Of a DNA stretch of 64,000 bases, positions 36,444 to 45,597 are shown in pieces. Both the position numbers and the translations under genes were made by a program. Each line of letters begins with the position of its first letter. Within the stretch, counting starts at the first letter, position 1. Below the pieces are notes generated by a model, which was not told where the DNA came from, made no database searches, and saw nothing but the letters and a program-made list of their open reading frames with translations. Origin of the DNA: Bombella pollinis. GTDB taxonomy: Bacteria; Pseudomonadota; Alphaproteobacteria; Acetobacterales; Acetobacteraceae. The DNA is taken from assembly GCF_026385485.1 (NCBI RefSeq), contig NZ_JANIDX010000002.1, positions 62,001 to 126,000 on the forward strand. The letters are read 5' to 3'.

Positions 36444-37919
36444 TTAGAAATCCGCTGGAAGGGGTGTCTCTTTTGGCTCCTCAGCTTTTTTAGCAGCGGG
36501 TGTTGCTGCTGGTGTCGCCGTTGTCAAAGCTGAAGGGGCTGTTAGGTCACGCGAAGCAGGGATAATTATTTGGCTCCCCCCACCGGGGACGATTTGATAC
36601 ACCCCCAAGGCCCGCAACATGCGCCCATCAGCCCGTAAATGGAACAAACCATCAATCCCAATATAGCCCTTTGGCTGGGTTAAAGACTCGGTCGTTAAAC
36701 GATTTTGACGAATCAACGCACCAGCTAACGCAGCGGCATCATAAGCATAATCGGACACGGGCGATGGTGGGCGGTGATAGCTGTTTTGATAGGTCTGCAC
36801 ATAGCCACTACGAAGCTGCTCATCAAACGCAACATACCAGGCTCCGTGGAGGTCCCCCAATTTGCCATCAAAGGCGCGCCATAACATCGGCCCTAAAATA
36901 CGAATTTGCGGTGTTAAAAGCTGATTCGCCTTTAGGGCCTCAATGACATGAGCAAGGTCTAAGCCTGTATCACCCAGCAATAACGCATCAAACGGCACAG
37001 AGGGCACTGATGAGGCCGAAGCGGTAGATGCTGTAGAGGCAGTTGGAGAGGATGAAGACGTGGGAGCCGCTGGCGCATCATTCTCCGCTAACGGGTCCTC
37101 TGCTGAGGGACCTGCCTCTTTAGGCTCTGGCGCGGCTGGTGTTGAGGTGGGCGTTGACGTGGGGGTTGATGGAGACGCTGCGGCGGCTACCCCATGGCTT
37201 AATTGCGCCATTTTCTGCGTAATATCGTTGATATCACTGCTATGATAAATGATTTTAGGCACGTCCAACCCTGCCTCTTGGCAGGTTAATGTTAGCCCTT
37301 CCCCTAAAGCATGGCCAAAAGCTGTATCAGGTAAGAACGCAGCAAGATGCTTCCGCCCATCTGTCCGCGCAGCATCCACAAGCCGCCGCACTTGTTGCTC
37401 CGGTGTTAAGCCCATCACCCACACACCTGGCCGCGCTTGTGTAACATCACTTGTAAAGGCCAGCTCCGGCACATGAGCCGATTGCAACACGGAAGCTACC
37501 GCTTGTGTATCAGCCGCTGTTAAAGGGCCAAGGACAATCTTATCACCACTCTCCAACGCCATTTGGGCTGCATGAGCAGGGCCTTCCGCCTCGGCACTAT
37601 CAAACACATCAAGGGCGGGGGATTGGCCATCTGGCAAAGCAAGGCGCGCGGCCTCTTGCATACGTTGACCAATAGCTGCATGAGGGCCCGTCAGCGGGAC
37701 GACCAAACCTACACGAGCCGGTTTTTCCACAACAGGGGCAGGATGTGCAAAGAGGTCTGCCCCTTTATCGACTTCCTCCCGACCGCCACACGCTGTGAGC
37801 AAAAGAAAAACGCCCGCCGTGACTATCGTACGGCCATGTTTCCTCTTGCCGCGCCCCTGCCCATCGCGGCTATAAGGGATAGAGCAGCTCTTTAAGGATG
37901 GCGATGTCTGACAAACCAT
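36444..37919 (-). CDS. Penicillin-binding protein activator-like lipoprotein (LpoA/periplasmic-binding fold)
   Basis: A 491-residue type I periplasmic-binding-fold protein (VGLVVPLTGPHAAIGQRMQEAARLAL, then KIVLGPLTAADTQAV). A lipobox LLTACGG puts the lipidated Cys at residue 44 after a long basic N-terminus. Residues about 245-310 are a Ser/Thr/Pro/Ala-rich insert. E. coli LpoA, which activates PBP1A, is encoded divergently next to rsmI, as here. The ATG has a strong GGGGGAAG site, so the 16-bp 5' overlap with rsmI looks real. PBP activation is inferred. Confidence 0.82.
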   Translation of the reverse strand: MVCQTSPSLKSCSIPYSRDGQGRGKRKHGRTIVTAGVFLLLTACGGREEVDKGADLFAHPAPVVEKPARVGLVVPLTGPHAAIGQRMQEAARLALPDGQSPALDVFDSAEAEGPAHAAQMALESGDKIVLGPLTAADTQAVASVLQSAHVPELAFTSDVTQARPGVWVMGLTPEQQVRRLVDAARTDGRKHLAAFLPDTAFGHALGEGLTLTCQEAGLDVPKIIYHSSDINDITQKMAQLSHGVAAAASPSTPTSTPTSTPAAPEPKEAGPSAEDPLAENDAPAAPTSSSSPTASTASTASASSVPSVPFDALLLGDTGLDLAHVIEALKANQLLTPQIRILGPMLWRAFDGKLGDLHGAWYVAFDEQLRSGYVQTYQNSYHRPPSPVSDYAYDAAALAGALIRQNRLTTESLTQPKGYIGIDGLFHLRADGRMLRALGVYQIVPGGGSQIIIPASRDLTAPSALTTATPAATPAAKKAEEPKETPLPADF

Positions 37920-38803
37920 ATACTTCCCCCGTTAACGGATCGTTCCCCTCTTCTACCGGGCAGCTCATACTTGTGGCAACGCCTATTGGGAACCTTACCG
38001 ATATTAGCCAACGCGCGCTTGAGGCTCTCAAGACAGCAAACGCCATCTTATGCGAAGATACACGCGTTACCACAAAATTATTACGCCATTATGGCATCAA
38101 TAATCAGCTTATTCCCCTCCATGACCATAATGAGCAAGAGCGCATCCCCACTGTGATTGAACAATTACAGCAAGGCCAATGCCTCGCACTCGTCTCCGAT
38201 GCGGGAACACCGATTGTCTCTGACCCCGGCTATCGGCTTGTGCGCGCTGCTCAAGAGGCCGAGATTGCCGTCACCTCTTTACCGGGGGCAAATGCGGCCA
38301 TCACCGCTTTAACCCTCTCAGGCTTGCCACCACACCCTTTTATGTTCCTTGGTTTTCCACCACGCGGGGAAGCAAGACGACAACATTTTGCCGCCCTCCG
38401 CGCTATGGAACAAGCAGGCTTAACCGCAACATTATTATGGTATGAATCCCCCCATCGCCTGCTTGATACATTGCACACACAACAACAAGTCTTTGGTGCA
38501 GACCGAGCCGCAGCCATAGGACGGGAATTAACCAAACATTTTGAAGAAATGCGCCGCGGCACCATTGCCGAACTCATTGCCCATTTTGAGGCAAACCCAC
38601 CGCGTGGTGAGATTACCCTCCTCCTCGGCCCACCAGAAGCCGCAGAAACAGGCGCGTTAGAGCTAGACCATGCGCTAGAGGACGCTCTGAAAACACATTC
38701 CGTTAAAGATGCTGCAAGCCTCGTAGCGGGGATTGTCACCCTTCCAAAACGCACTGTTTATCAACGCGCTTTGGAATTAGCCAAACGGAAGAAAAGCTCT
38801 TAA
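37904..38803 (+). CDS. rsmI: 16S rRNA (cytidine(1402)-2'-O)-methyltransferase RsmI
   Basis: A 299-residue tetrapyrrole-methylase fold protein: LVATPIGNLTDISQRALEAL, CEDTRVTTKLLRHYGI, LVSDAGTPIVSDPGYRLV and the late RELTKHFEE motif. It methylates C1402 in the ribosomal P site. AAGG at 37894-37897 better fits the ATG at 37904 than the one at 37898. It overlaps the divergent LpoA-like gene at the 5' end and lolA by 4 bp at the 3' end. Confidence 0.95.
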   Translation: MSDKPYTSPVNGSFPSSTGQLILVATPIGNLTDISQRALEALKTANAILCEDTRVTTKLLRHYGINNQLIPLHDHNEQERIPTVIEQLQQGQCLALVSDAGTPIVSDPGYRLVRAAQEAEIAVTSLPGANAAITALTLSGLPPHPFMFLGFPPRGEARRQHFAALRAMEQAGLTATLLWYESPHRLLDTLHTQQQVFGADRAAAIGRELTKHFEEMRRGTIAELIAHFEANPPRGEITLLLGPPEAAETGALELDHALEDALKTHSVKDAASLVAGIVTLPKRTVYQRALELAKRKKSS

Positions 38804-39429
38804 TCATCTTCCTTCGGCAAGGTGAATTGCCCCGCCGCAATCGGCATCCCTGTACGGATATTCGTAAAATGCACAACCGTTTTATGGCTTTGTGCGTCTA
38901 ACACTGTCCATCCCTTCAAAGTGAGGGGCTGAGCAGCGAAATAGAGCGTCATCTCCCCCTCACTTGGGTTTTCCGTCCTCGTGACACGCAAGCGAATCTC
39001 ATTGCCGCGTTGCTCATAATCCAGAATCGTTACATCACCTGAGAAGCGTGGGTCAGGCCGTAACAGCAACCCCAACGGGGTATGCTCCAAGGGGATGGTC
39101 GTAACCTGCCCTATGCTGCGGTCCTGAAACACCACTTTCCCCTCATTAGCTACTAGTAAGAGCGGGCTTGGTGGATCGTATGAAAAACGCATCTGCCCCG
39201 GCCGCTCTAGCAAGACCGTGCCCGTGGCTGTGCCATTCTGCTCACTGAGTTGCTCAAAACGTGCTTGAAAGGTTTTTGTCGCTTTCAAGCTCGATTCAAT
39301 CTTATGCACCCAACCTTGCTGCGCCGGGGTAAGGGATGCCGCAGCATATGCCTCCTTCCCTAGAGCCATGACCCCACTGCCTAAGCTAATAGCCATCGCG
39401 CAAGCGGTTATGATATGTTTCATCTTCAT
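38800..39429 (-). CDS. lolA: Outer-membrane lipoprotein carrier protein LolA-like
   Basis: A 209-residue periplasmic protein with signal peptide (about 1-30, cleavage near AYA). The LolA domain shows IESSLKATKTFQARFEQLS, GTVLLERPGQMRFSYDPP and the hydrophobic barrel strands that follow. It shuttles lipoproteins from LolCDE to the outer membrane. GGAG lies eight bases before the first of two close ATGs. It follows gshA and converges on rsmI. Confidence 0.88.
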   Translation of the reverse strand: MKMKHIITACAMAISLGSGVMALGKEAYAAASLTPAQQGWVHKIESSLKATKTFQARFEQLSEQNGTATGTVLLERPGQMRFSYDPPSPLLLVANEGKVVFQDRSIGQVTTIPLEHTPLGLLLRPDPRFSGDVTILDYEQRGNEIRLRVTRTENPSEGEMTLYFAAQPLTLKGWTVLDAQSHKTVVHFTNIRTGMPIAAGQFTLPKEDD

Positions 39430-39447
39430 CTGACCACTCCGCCTTAC

Positions 39448-40833
39448 TTATAAAGAGATATCCGCAGCTTGGAAAATGGGCCGCACATCCTCACGCCATG
39501 CCCCATAATATTGCTCTAACCAGCGTTCGGCTTGTGTTTTAGCCCCATCAGCAATCTCATAAAGCGGTGCGAGGTAATATTCCTCCCCATAATTACGCGC
39601 TTTTAGGCCACGTTCCGAAAGCTCCAAAACCCGCTTAGCAAGAGGGCGCAACCCACCGAGGAATGGCGCATCCATAGCTTTCTCGACAACCAATTCCGCA
39701 AGGGATTGATATTGTAGCCAAGGCTGCTCCTTCACCAGCTGTTCCACCTCAGCCAGCACATCAGGGTCATAGAACAGCCCGACCCAGAAGGCCGATTGTG
39801 CAATCATCATAGACGGATTGCCCGCATCAGCCCCGCGCATCTCTAAAAACTGCTTCAACCGCACATCAGGGAATAATGTTGTGAGATGGTCCTCAAAATC
39901 CCCAAGGGTGGGACGTAGGCCCATTAAAGGCTCTTGTTGCTCCCCAGCCAACCATTTACGGAAGGAACAGCCTGCAACATCAAGGTTATGCCCATCCCGA
40001 TTGACAAAATACATCGGGACATCCAACGCCCAATCCACATAACGCTCAAACCCAAAGCCTTCCTCAAAGAAAGGCGTGGGCTGGCCACTCCGCTGGTTAT
40101 CCGTATCTAACCAGATATAAGCCCTATTAGAGAGACGGCCAGTTGGCTTACCCTCTGCGAATGGAGAATTGGCCATCAGCGCGGTAATAAGCGGCTGTAA
40201 GGCAAGGGAGACGCGCATTTTGCGCGCCATATCGGCCTCACTGGAGAAATCAAGATTCACCTGCACAGTGCAGGTACGCGTCATCATATCCAGCCCACGC
40301 CGCCCAACTTTCGGCATATAACGGCGCATAATCGCATAGCGGCTTTTGGGCATCCACGGCATGGCATCACGCGGCCAAAGCGGCTGGAATCCCAAAGGGG
40401 CAAAGCCCAAACCCAACTCCCGCGCAGGCCCACTAATCTGCTGGAAATGAGCAATCATCTCCTGCTCTGTCTCTTGCAGCGTCCGCACGGGTGCGCCAGA
40501 GAGCTCAAATTGCCCCGCAGGCTCTAGGGAGATGGAACGTCCCTTATGCGCCCCAGCACCTTTTAGGCCAATAATATGCCCATTATCGCGGATAGCCTGC
40601 CAGTCTGGCCCTTCCAAAGCGGTTAAAAGGGCTTCAACCCCTTCTGGTTCGTAAGCTGGTGGGGCAAAAGGCTTTAAATCCCCCCGCGCACGCTCTGGCA
40701 GGCGGAAGCCGAACTTCTCATGCTCTGTCCCAATCCGCCACGCCTCTTGCGGCTTACAGCCCTTAGCGAGAACATCAATAAGCTGCGCTTTATTTTCAAT
40801 TGGAGCTGTATTGCTCTCACCTGGATTGGACAT
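39448..40833 (-). CDS. gshA: Glutamate-cysteine ligase, plant/alphaproteobacterial type
   Basis: A 461-residue GCS2-like ligase: RIGTEHEKFGF near the N-terminus, SLEPAGQFELSG, MMTRTCTVQVNLDF, and RGADAGNP. It makes gamma-glutamylcysteine, the first glutathione intermediate, which fits the glutathione-dependent class III dehydrogenase at the window start. ATG 40833 has AAGG nine bases upstream; a TTG six bases earlier is weaker. It is followed 18 bp later by lolA. Confidence 0.94.
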   Translation of the reverse strand: MSNPGESNTAPIENKAQLIDVLAKGCKPQEAWRIGTEHEKFGFRLPERARGDLKPFAPPAYEPEGVEALLTALEGPDWQAIRDNGHIIGLKGAGAHKGRSISLEPAGQFELSGAPVRTLQETEQEMIAHFQQISGPARELGLGFAPLGFQPLWPRDAMPWMPKSRYAIMRRYMPKVGRRGLDMMTRTCTVQVNLDFSSEADMARKMRVSLALQPLITALMANSPFAEGKPTGRLSNRAYIWLDTDNQRSGQPTPFFEEGFGFERYVDWALDVPMYFVNRDGHNLDVAGCSFRKWLAGEQQEPLMGLRPTLGDFEDHLTTLFPDVRLKQFLEMRGADAGNPSMMIAQSAFWVGLFYDPDVLAEVEQLVKEQPWLQYQSLAELVVEKAMDAPFLGGLRPLAKRVLELSERGLKARNYGEEYYLAPLYEIADGAKTQAERWLEQYYGAWREDVRPIFQAADISL

Positions 40834-40960
40834 ACACAAAACCTTACCGGCTATAATTCATCTTAATACGCTATAGGACCGCCAGAATTGTCCGTAAGCC
40901 AGAGACTGCATATTAGGGGTCATCATGATGCTCATTCAAGAGACCAGCACAGAATCCCCT

Positions 40961-41683
40961 TTATCGTACCGCCATAATCTGCGCTAGAGCAGCACAAGCA
41001 GCCGTATCAGCCCGCAAAATACGCGGCCCTAAAGAAAAAGACTGCACAGCTTCATGCTGCGTTAGACGGTGGATTTCATCCTCCGCAAAACCTCCCTCCG
41101 GCCCAATGAGCAGCGCATCACATGAAGACGGTGCCCCACCTTGGCCAACACGCTCCAACGCAACAGTTAAGGTACGCCGGTTAGGCCAACGGGCCAGCAC
41201 AGCGGCCAATGGCTCTAACGGCATAATCTCTGGGACATCCAACCGCTCGCATTGCTCTGCGGCTTCCTGCGCGATAACGGCTAGACGCTCCAAATTAAGG
41301 CGATGCGTATTCGTCCTAGCTGTCACAACAGGGCGAAAGCGCGTTACCCCAAGCTCCGTCCCCATGCGAATAACTAACTCCGTCGCATCGCGCTTTAATG
41401 GGGCAAAAAGCAGCTCTATCCCCTTTGTCTCCTCCTGCGGGCGCAGGCAAGAGCGCAACCGTGCAGAGCCACGCTGCTTTTGTAAGCTCTCAATCTCGGC
41501 ATGCCATTCGCCATCGCGCCCATTAAACAGCACAACAGCGTCCCCCACCTGCAAACGCATGACCTTACCTAGATAATGCGCCTGCCCTGCAGAAAGCTCA
41601 ATAATCGCGCCCTCATCCCAAGGGAAAGCGGATTCGACAATAAAAAGGCGTGGTTCTGTACGGCTCATAATCTCTAAGGGCAT
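40961..41683 (-). CDS. rsmE: 16S rRNA (uracil(1498)-N3)-methyltransferase RsmE
   Basis: A 240-residue SPOUT methyltransferase with an N-terminal PUA-like part (QAHYLGKVMRLQVGD) and the C-terminal knot: LLIGPEGGFAEDEI and SLGPRILRADTA. It methylates U1498 in the small subunit. GAGGGA seven bases before ATG 41683 decides the start; the frame remains open to 41740. Divergent from ubiA. Confidence 0.93.
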   Translation of the reverse strand: MPLEIMSRTEPRLFIVESAFPWDEGAIIELSAGQAHYLGKVMRLQVGDAVVLFNGRDGEWHAEIESLQKQRGSARLRSCLRPQEETKGIELLFAPLKRDATELVIRMGTELGVTRFRPVVTARTNTHRLNLERLAVIAQEAAEQCERLDVPEIMPLEPLAAVLARWPNRRTLTVALERVGQGGAPSSCDALLIGPEGGFAEDEIHRLTQHEAVQSFSLGPRILRADTAACAALAQIMAVR

Positions 41684-41760
41684 AACGCGTTCCCTCACAG
41701 CTTGCCAGAGATGATGATAAAATATTGACCTCCCCCTCATTCTCGCTAAGCACTAACTTT

Positions 41761-42702
41761 ATGATTCAAAAACATCCTCATACTGATATTTGCCATAATG
41801 GCCTCATCGGGCGGCTTGGTGAGCCGTGGCGGTCCTACGCACTTCTTGCCCGTTTAGACCGGCCCGTTGGCACATGGCTCCTCTTTCTCCCCGGCGTGTT
41901 TGGCATTTTCCTTGCGGCTCAAGGCCCCAGCTTGCAAAAACGGCTCCTCTATGTCGGGCTATTTGCCATTGGCTCACTGCTAATGCGCTCTGCAGGATGT
42001 GTAATTAACGATATATGGGACCGCAAAATTGACGCCCAAGTCTCTCGCACGGCAGGCCGTCCCCTCGCCAGTGGGGCTCTCAGCCTAAGACAAGGAATCG
42101 GGCTGCTCGTCCTTCTTCTGTTAGGCGGGCTGGCTGTCCTCCTCGCTTTACCACCCTTCTGCTGGGCCTTAGCTCCTGTCGCGATGCTCTTTGTGACATT
42201 CTACCCCACCGCAAAACGCCTCACATGGTGGCCACAACTTGTGATGGGCTTCACCTTCGGCTTTGGGGCCCCTATGGGCTACGCTGCCAGCCAAGAGAAT
42301 ATCGATCTACCAGGGATACTCCTCTATAGTGGGGTTATCCTCTGGCAACTCGGTTTTGATACGATTTACGGCTTCCAAGATATGGAAGATGATGCACGCA
42401 TTGGCGTGAAATCGACCTCACGTTTAATGCTCAGCCATGCCCGCTTATTTGTTGGGCTTTGCTATGGGCTGACGATGGCCTTCTTTGCCGGGGCGGCTTA
42501 CACAGCACACCTAGCATCGGCCTTTTGGCTGCCTTTCCTCCTCGCTGGCCTGACGATGGCCTATCAGGTGAAACGCCTCACCCCCCATGATGCGCCACTC
42601 TGCCTCTGTTTCTTCAAGCAGAATGTCCTAATAGGCCTCATACTGGCATGCGCCTTTGTCCTAGGACGCTTGGGAGTTAACGGGGGGCCACTCGGCTTTT
42701 AA
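41761..42702 (+). CDS. ubiA: 4-hydroxybenzoate polyprenyltransferase UbiA
   Basis: A 313-residue multi-pass prenyltransferase. The first aspartate motif is NDIWDRKIDAQ after AGCVI, the second is DMEDDARIGVKSTS, with RLDRPVGTWLL at the N-terminus. It joins the polyprenyl chain made by the synthase at 26124-27182 to 4-hydroxybenzoate for ubiquinone, the electron acceptor of SldBA. Its 3' end overlaps the convergent MFS gene by 26 bp. Confidence 0.94.
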   Translation: MIQKHPHTDICHNGLIGRLGEPWRSYALLARLDRPVGTWLLFLPGVFGIFLAAQGPSLQKRLLYVGLFAIGSLLMRSAGCVINDIWDRKIDAQVSRTAGRPLASGALSLRQGIGLLVLLLLGGLAVLLALPPFCWALAPVAMLFVTFYPTAKRLTWWPQLVMGFTFGFGAPMGYAASQENIDLPGILLYSGVILWQLGFDTIYGFQDMEDDARIGVKSTSRLMLSHARLFVGLCYGLTMAFFAGAAYTAHLASAFWLPFLLAGLTMAYQVKRLTPHDAPLCLCFFKQNVLIGLILACAFVLGRLGVNGGPLGF

Positions 42703-44083
42703 ATAAAATCCGCCCCGCACTCAGCATAGCCCCAAAAAAAGCCACAAACGCCGCCGCTCCTAAGCAAATGAAGGCAGGGTGAGAAAATAAGGTAAACAAC
42801 CCTGCCACCAGCAAAGCCCCCGTTGTTTGGCCAGAGAGACGCGCTACGGACAACATCCCGCTTGCTCCCCCTTCGCGCCCCGGCGGGGCTGTAACCATAA
42901 TCGCGCGATTATTAGGCGGTTGGAAAAAACCAAACCCCATACCCGCTAATAAAGTCCGCCATGCAATGGCACTATTGCTCGCATCCAATGGCAAAGTACA
43001 GAGTAAAATAAAGCCAATACAGGTTATCAACAGCCCAATGGAGGACAATAACGATGCAGGGAAACGATCAGCAATTTTCCCCACCGTGAAGGACATAACC
43101 GCAACCCCTACGGCCCAAGGGGCAATCAACAACCCAACTGTTGCTGGGTTTTTATGAAAAGCAACAGCCAAGGTGAAAGGCATCGCCACAATATACAGGT
43201 TGGACGCCACAAAACCACAAAAGCTTACCAAACATGCGACAAGAAACGGCACACGTTTGAGCAAATCCAGAGGGACAATTGGCTCAGGCCGTTTTTTCTG
43301 CCAGCGTAAGAGCAACCACCAGCTCACCAAACTCCAACCTGTCAGACCCGCTCCCCAGCCTATATCACCGTGCATGAAGCCATCTAGCCCCACACCTAAA
43401 AGTGTGAAGGACACGACTGTAAGGATAGAGCCGGGAATGTCAGTTTTCACATCGCTACGCGGTGTTTTAGGTAAAGCACGGCTCGCTAGTAAAATAGCCG
43501 CACCGCCCAAGGGTAGGTTAATCCAAAATATCCACGGCCATGAGGCAATAGAGAGGATAAACGAACCAATAGTCGGCCCTAATGCCACCCCTAACCCAAT
43601 GAATAACCCATTGAGTGCAATCCCTTTACCAATCAATTTATGAGGGTAAATAAAACGTACGAGCGCAATATTCACACTCATAATGCAGGAGCTACCAATC
43701 CCTTGTAACGCGCGGGCTAAGGTAAGCTCTAACATATTTTGGGATACAGCACAGGCTACCGAGGCGATGAGGAATAAAACAATCCCTAACTGGCTCATCC
43801 GCCCAAAGCCAACCCGCGCCCCAAGAGCAGCTAACGGCAAAAGACACGCCAAATTCGCAAGCTGATAAGCATTGATCACCCAAATCGCCTGCGATGGAGA
43901 CGAATGCATATCCATAGCGATGGTCGGCAATGCCACATTCGCAACGGAATAATCCAAAATTGATAGCATCAAGGCTAAAATGACCGATGACATCGCCTTG
44001 ACACGCTGCATCCCATATAGGCCAGCATGTCTCTCCGGGTCGTATTCGCCCTCTAAGCTGGGGTCAGCTATCTTACTGCTCAT
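42677..44083 (-). CDS. MFS transporter, DHA2 (EmrB/QacA-like) family
   Basis: A 468-residue protein with about 14 predicted membrane helices. Motif C is recognisable at GVALGPTIGSFIL, and the start LSILDYSVANVALPTI carries the D1 motif of drug:proton antiporters. The partner outer-membrane factor or membrane-fusion protein is not adjacent. It overlaps the upstream sugar porter gene by 11 bp and the convergent ubiA by 26 bp. Substrate unknown; efflux is inferred from the family. Confidence 0.85.
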   Translation of the reverse strand: MSSKIADPSLEGEYDPERHAGLYGMQRVKAMSSVILALMLSILDYSVANVALPTIAMDMHSSPSQAIWVINAYQLANLACLLPLAALGARVGFGRMSQLGIVLFLIASVACAVSQNMLELTLARALQGIGSSCIMSVNIALVRFIYPHKLIGKGIALNGLFIGLGVALGPTIGSFILSIASWPWIFWINLPLGGAAILLASRALPKTPRSDVKTDIPGSILTVVSFTLLGVGLDGFMHGDIGWGAGLTGWSLVSWWLLLRWQKKRPEPIVPLDLLKRVPFLVACLVSFCGFVASNLYIVAMPFTLAVAFHKNPATVGLLIAPWAVGVAVMSFTVGKIADRFPASLLSSIGLLITCIGFILLCTLPLDASNSAIAWRTLLAGMGFGFFQPPNNRAIMVTAPPGREGGASGMLSVARLSGQTTGALLVAGLFTLFSHPAFICLGAAAFVAFFGAMLSAGRILFKSRVAPR

Positions 44084-45512
44084 GCTCTCTCTGCTCTCCT
44101 AAATGGCGCAGGGAGACCCCTGCAAAAAGATTAGCCTCTATTTGCTCCAAAGACGTACCCTTTGTCTCTGGCACAAAACCTAATGTGATGAGAAGGAATA
44201 TACCATTAAACACCGCAAAAAGGACAAACGTCCCTGATGCCCCCATCACCAGCATCATAAGGGGGAATATGCTGGAAATCACCCAATTTGCCACCCAATT
44301 TGTCACCGTGGAGCAACCAATACCAAAATCCCGCCCGCGTGTAGGTTGCACCTCAGAGCATAAAGCCCAGACCAACGGCCCTTCCCCAATAGCAAACCCC
44401 GCCACAAAAAGAAGGATAAACCCACAAAGCAAAAAGGAGGCCGTTACACTCTCCCCACCATAGGCCAGAACAGTACTAACCCCTACCAAAGCTCCCCCAA
44501 CAATCGCGCAGCTTGCTAGCAAAAGAGGACGCCGGCCCCAACGGTCTGCAGACATAATCGCCACACCGGTAAAGACCATATTCGTCAAGCCAACGAGTGT
44601 AGTCGCCCAAACAGAGGCATTCACGCCAAAATGAGCAGCCTCAAACACGCGCGGCGCATAATATAAAAGCGCGTTAATCCCGCTAAGTTGCTGCATAATT
44701 TGCAGCATAATCCCCAAAAATACGGACCGTCTGAAATGACGATTACTACGGAATAACCCAAAGCCAGCATCACTACTTTTAGAAAGGCGGCTATGAATAT
44801 CGGCAAGCTCTGCCTCGGCTACTTCTTCATCAGAGCGAAGAACACGCAGGACCGTACGGGCACGCTCTGTATCGCCCCGCATCATCAACCAACGCGGGCT
44901 TTGGGGAAGTATCAACACCACAATAAGGAACAATATAGCTGGTAGAGCCATGATGCCTAACATCCACCGCCAATGCCCCCCTGAGGACAAAAAGCTATCG
45001 GAAATAAAGGCAAGGAAAATCCCCAATGAAACCATGAGTTGATAGAAAGAAATCATCGCCCCACGAGCGGATTCTACCGTGATTTCGGAAATATAAAGCG
45101 GGGCGGCAAAGGCGGCTACACCAACAGCAAGCCCTAATAAAACGCGCCCGACAATCATCACCCCCACATCAGGAGCAAAAGCGCAAAAAAGCGTCCCTAT
45201 TAGGAAGAAAATACCCGCCCCTAGCATGGCCCCTGTTCGGCCAAAGGAGACGGAAATGCGCCCAGCAAACATAGCTCCAAAGGCTGCACCTGCCATCATG
45301 GAGGAGACAATCCACCCTTGCAAAACAGGCCCCGCATGGAAATCCACCGCCATAAAAGGCAACGCACCAGCAACAACACCCGTATCCAACCCGAACATCA
45401 GCCCAGATAAAGCGGCAAGAATCCCCAATATTGTGGCACGTCCTGTAGCTTTTTGGCCCGCTGGAGGAGCAGATCCACCCTCCTGCGGAGCTACCGGTGT
45501 TACGCCTACCAT
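44073..45512 (-). CDS. MFS sugar porter (XylE/GalP-like sugar:H+ symporter family)
   Basis: A 479-residue, 12-helix sugar transporter. Family signatures are visible: GLDTGVVAGALPF in helix 1, GRVLLGLAVGVAAFAAPLYISE, LPQSPRWLM before the central loop, QQLSGINALLYYAPRVFEAA and the C-terminal PETKGTSLEQIE. It probably imports a hexose, pentose or polyol. Polyol supply would fit the sldBA context, but this is speculation. Confidence 0.9.
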   Translation of the reverse strand: MVGVTPVAPQEGGSAPPAGQKATGRATILGILAALSGLMFGLDTGVVAGALPFMAVDFHAGPVLQGWIVSSMMAGAAFGAMFAGRISVSFGRTGAMLGAGIFFLIGTLFCAFAPDVGVMIVGRVLLGLAVGVAAFAAPLYISEITVESARGAMISFYQLMVSLGIFLAFISDSFLSSGGHWRWMLGIMALPAILFLIVVLILPQSPRWLMMRGDTERARTVLRVLRSDEEVAEAELADIHSRLSKSSDAGFGLFRSNRHFRRSVFLGIMLQIMQQLSGINALLYYAPRVFEAAHFGVNASVWATTLVGLTNMVFTGVAIMSADRWGRRPLLLASCAIVGGALVGVSTVLAYGGESVTASFLLCGFILLFVAGFAIGEGPLVWALCSEVQPTRGRDFGIGCSTVTNWVANWVISSIFPLMMLVMGASGTFVLFAVFNGIFLLITLGFVPETKGTSLEQIEANLFAGVSLRHLGEQREHEQ

Positions 45513-45597
45513 GATGTCTCCCTAGCCACACTCTACGATACCTCTCCGGTACGAAGCATCGGGGACTATGAACTTATTGGCCCAATCTGCAATCTTT

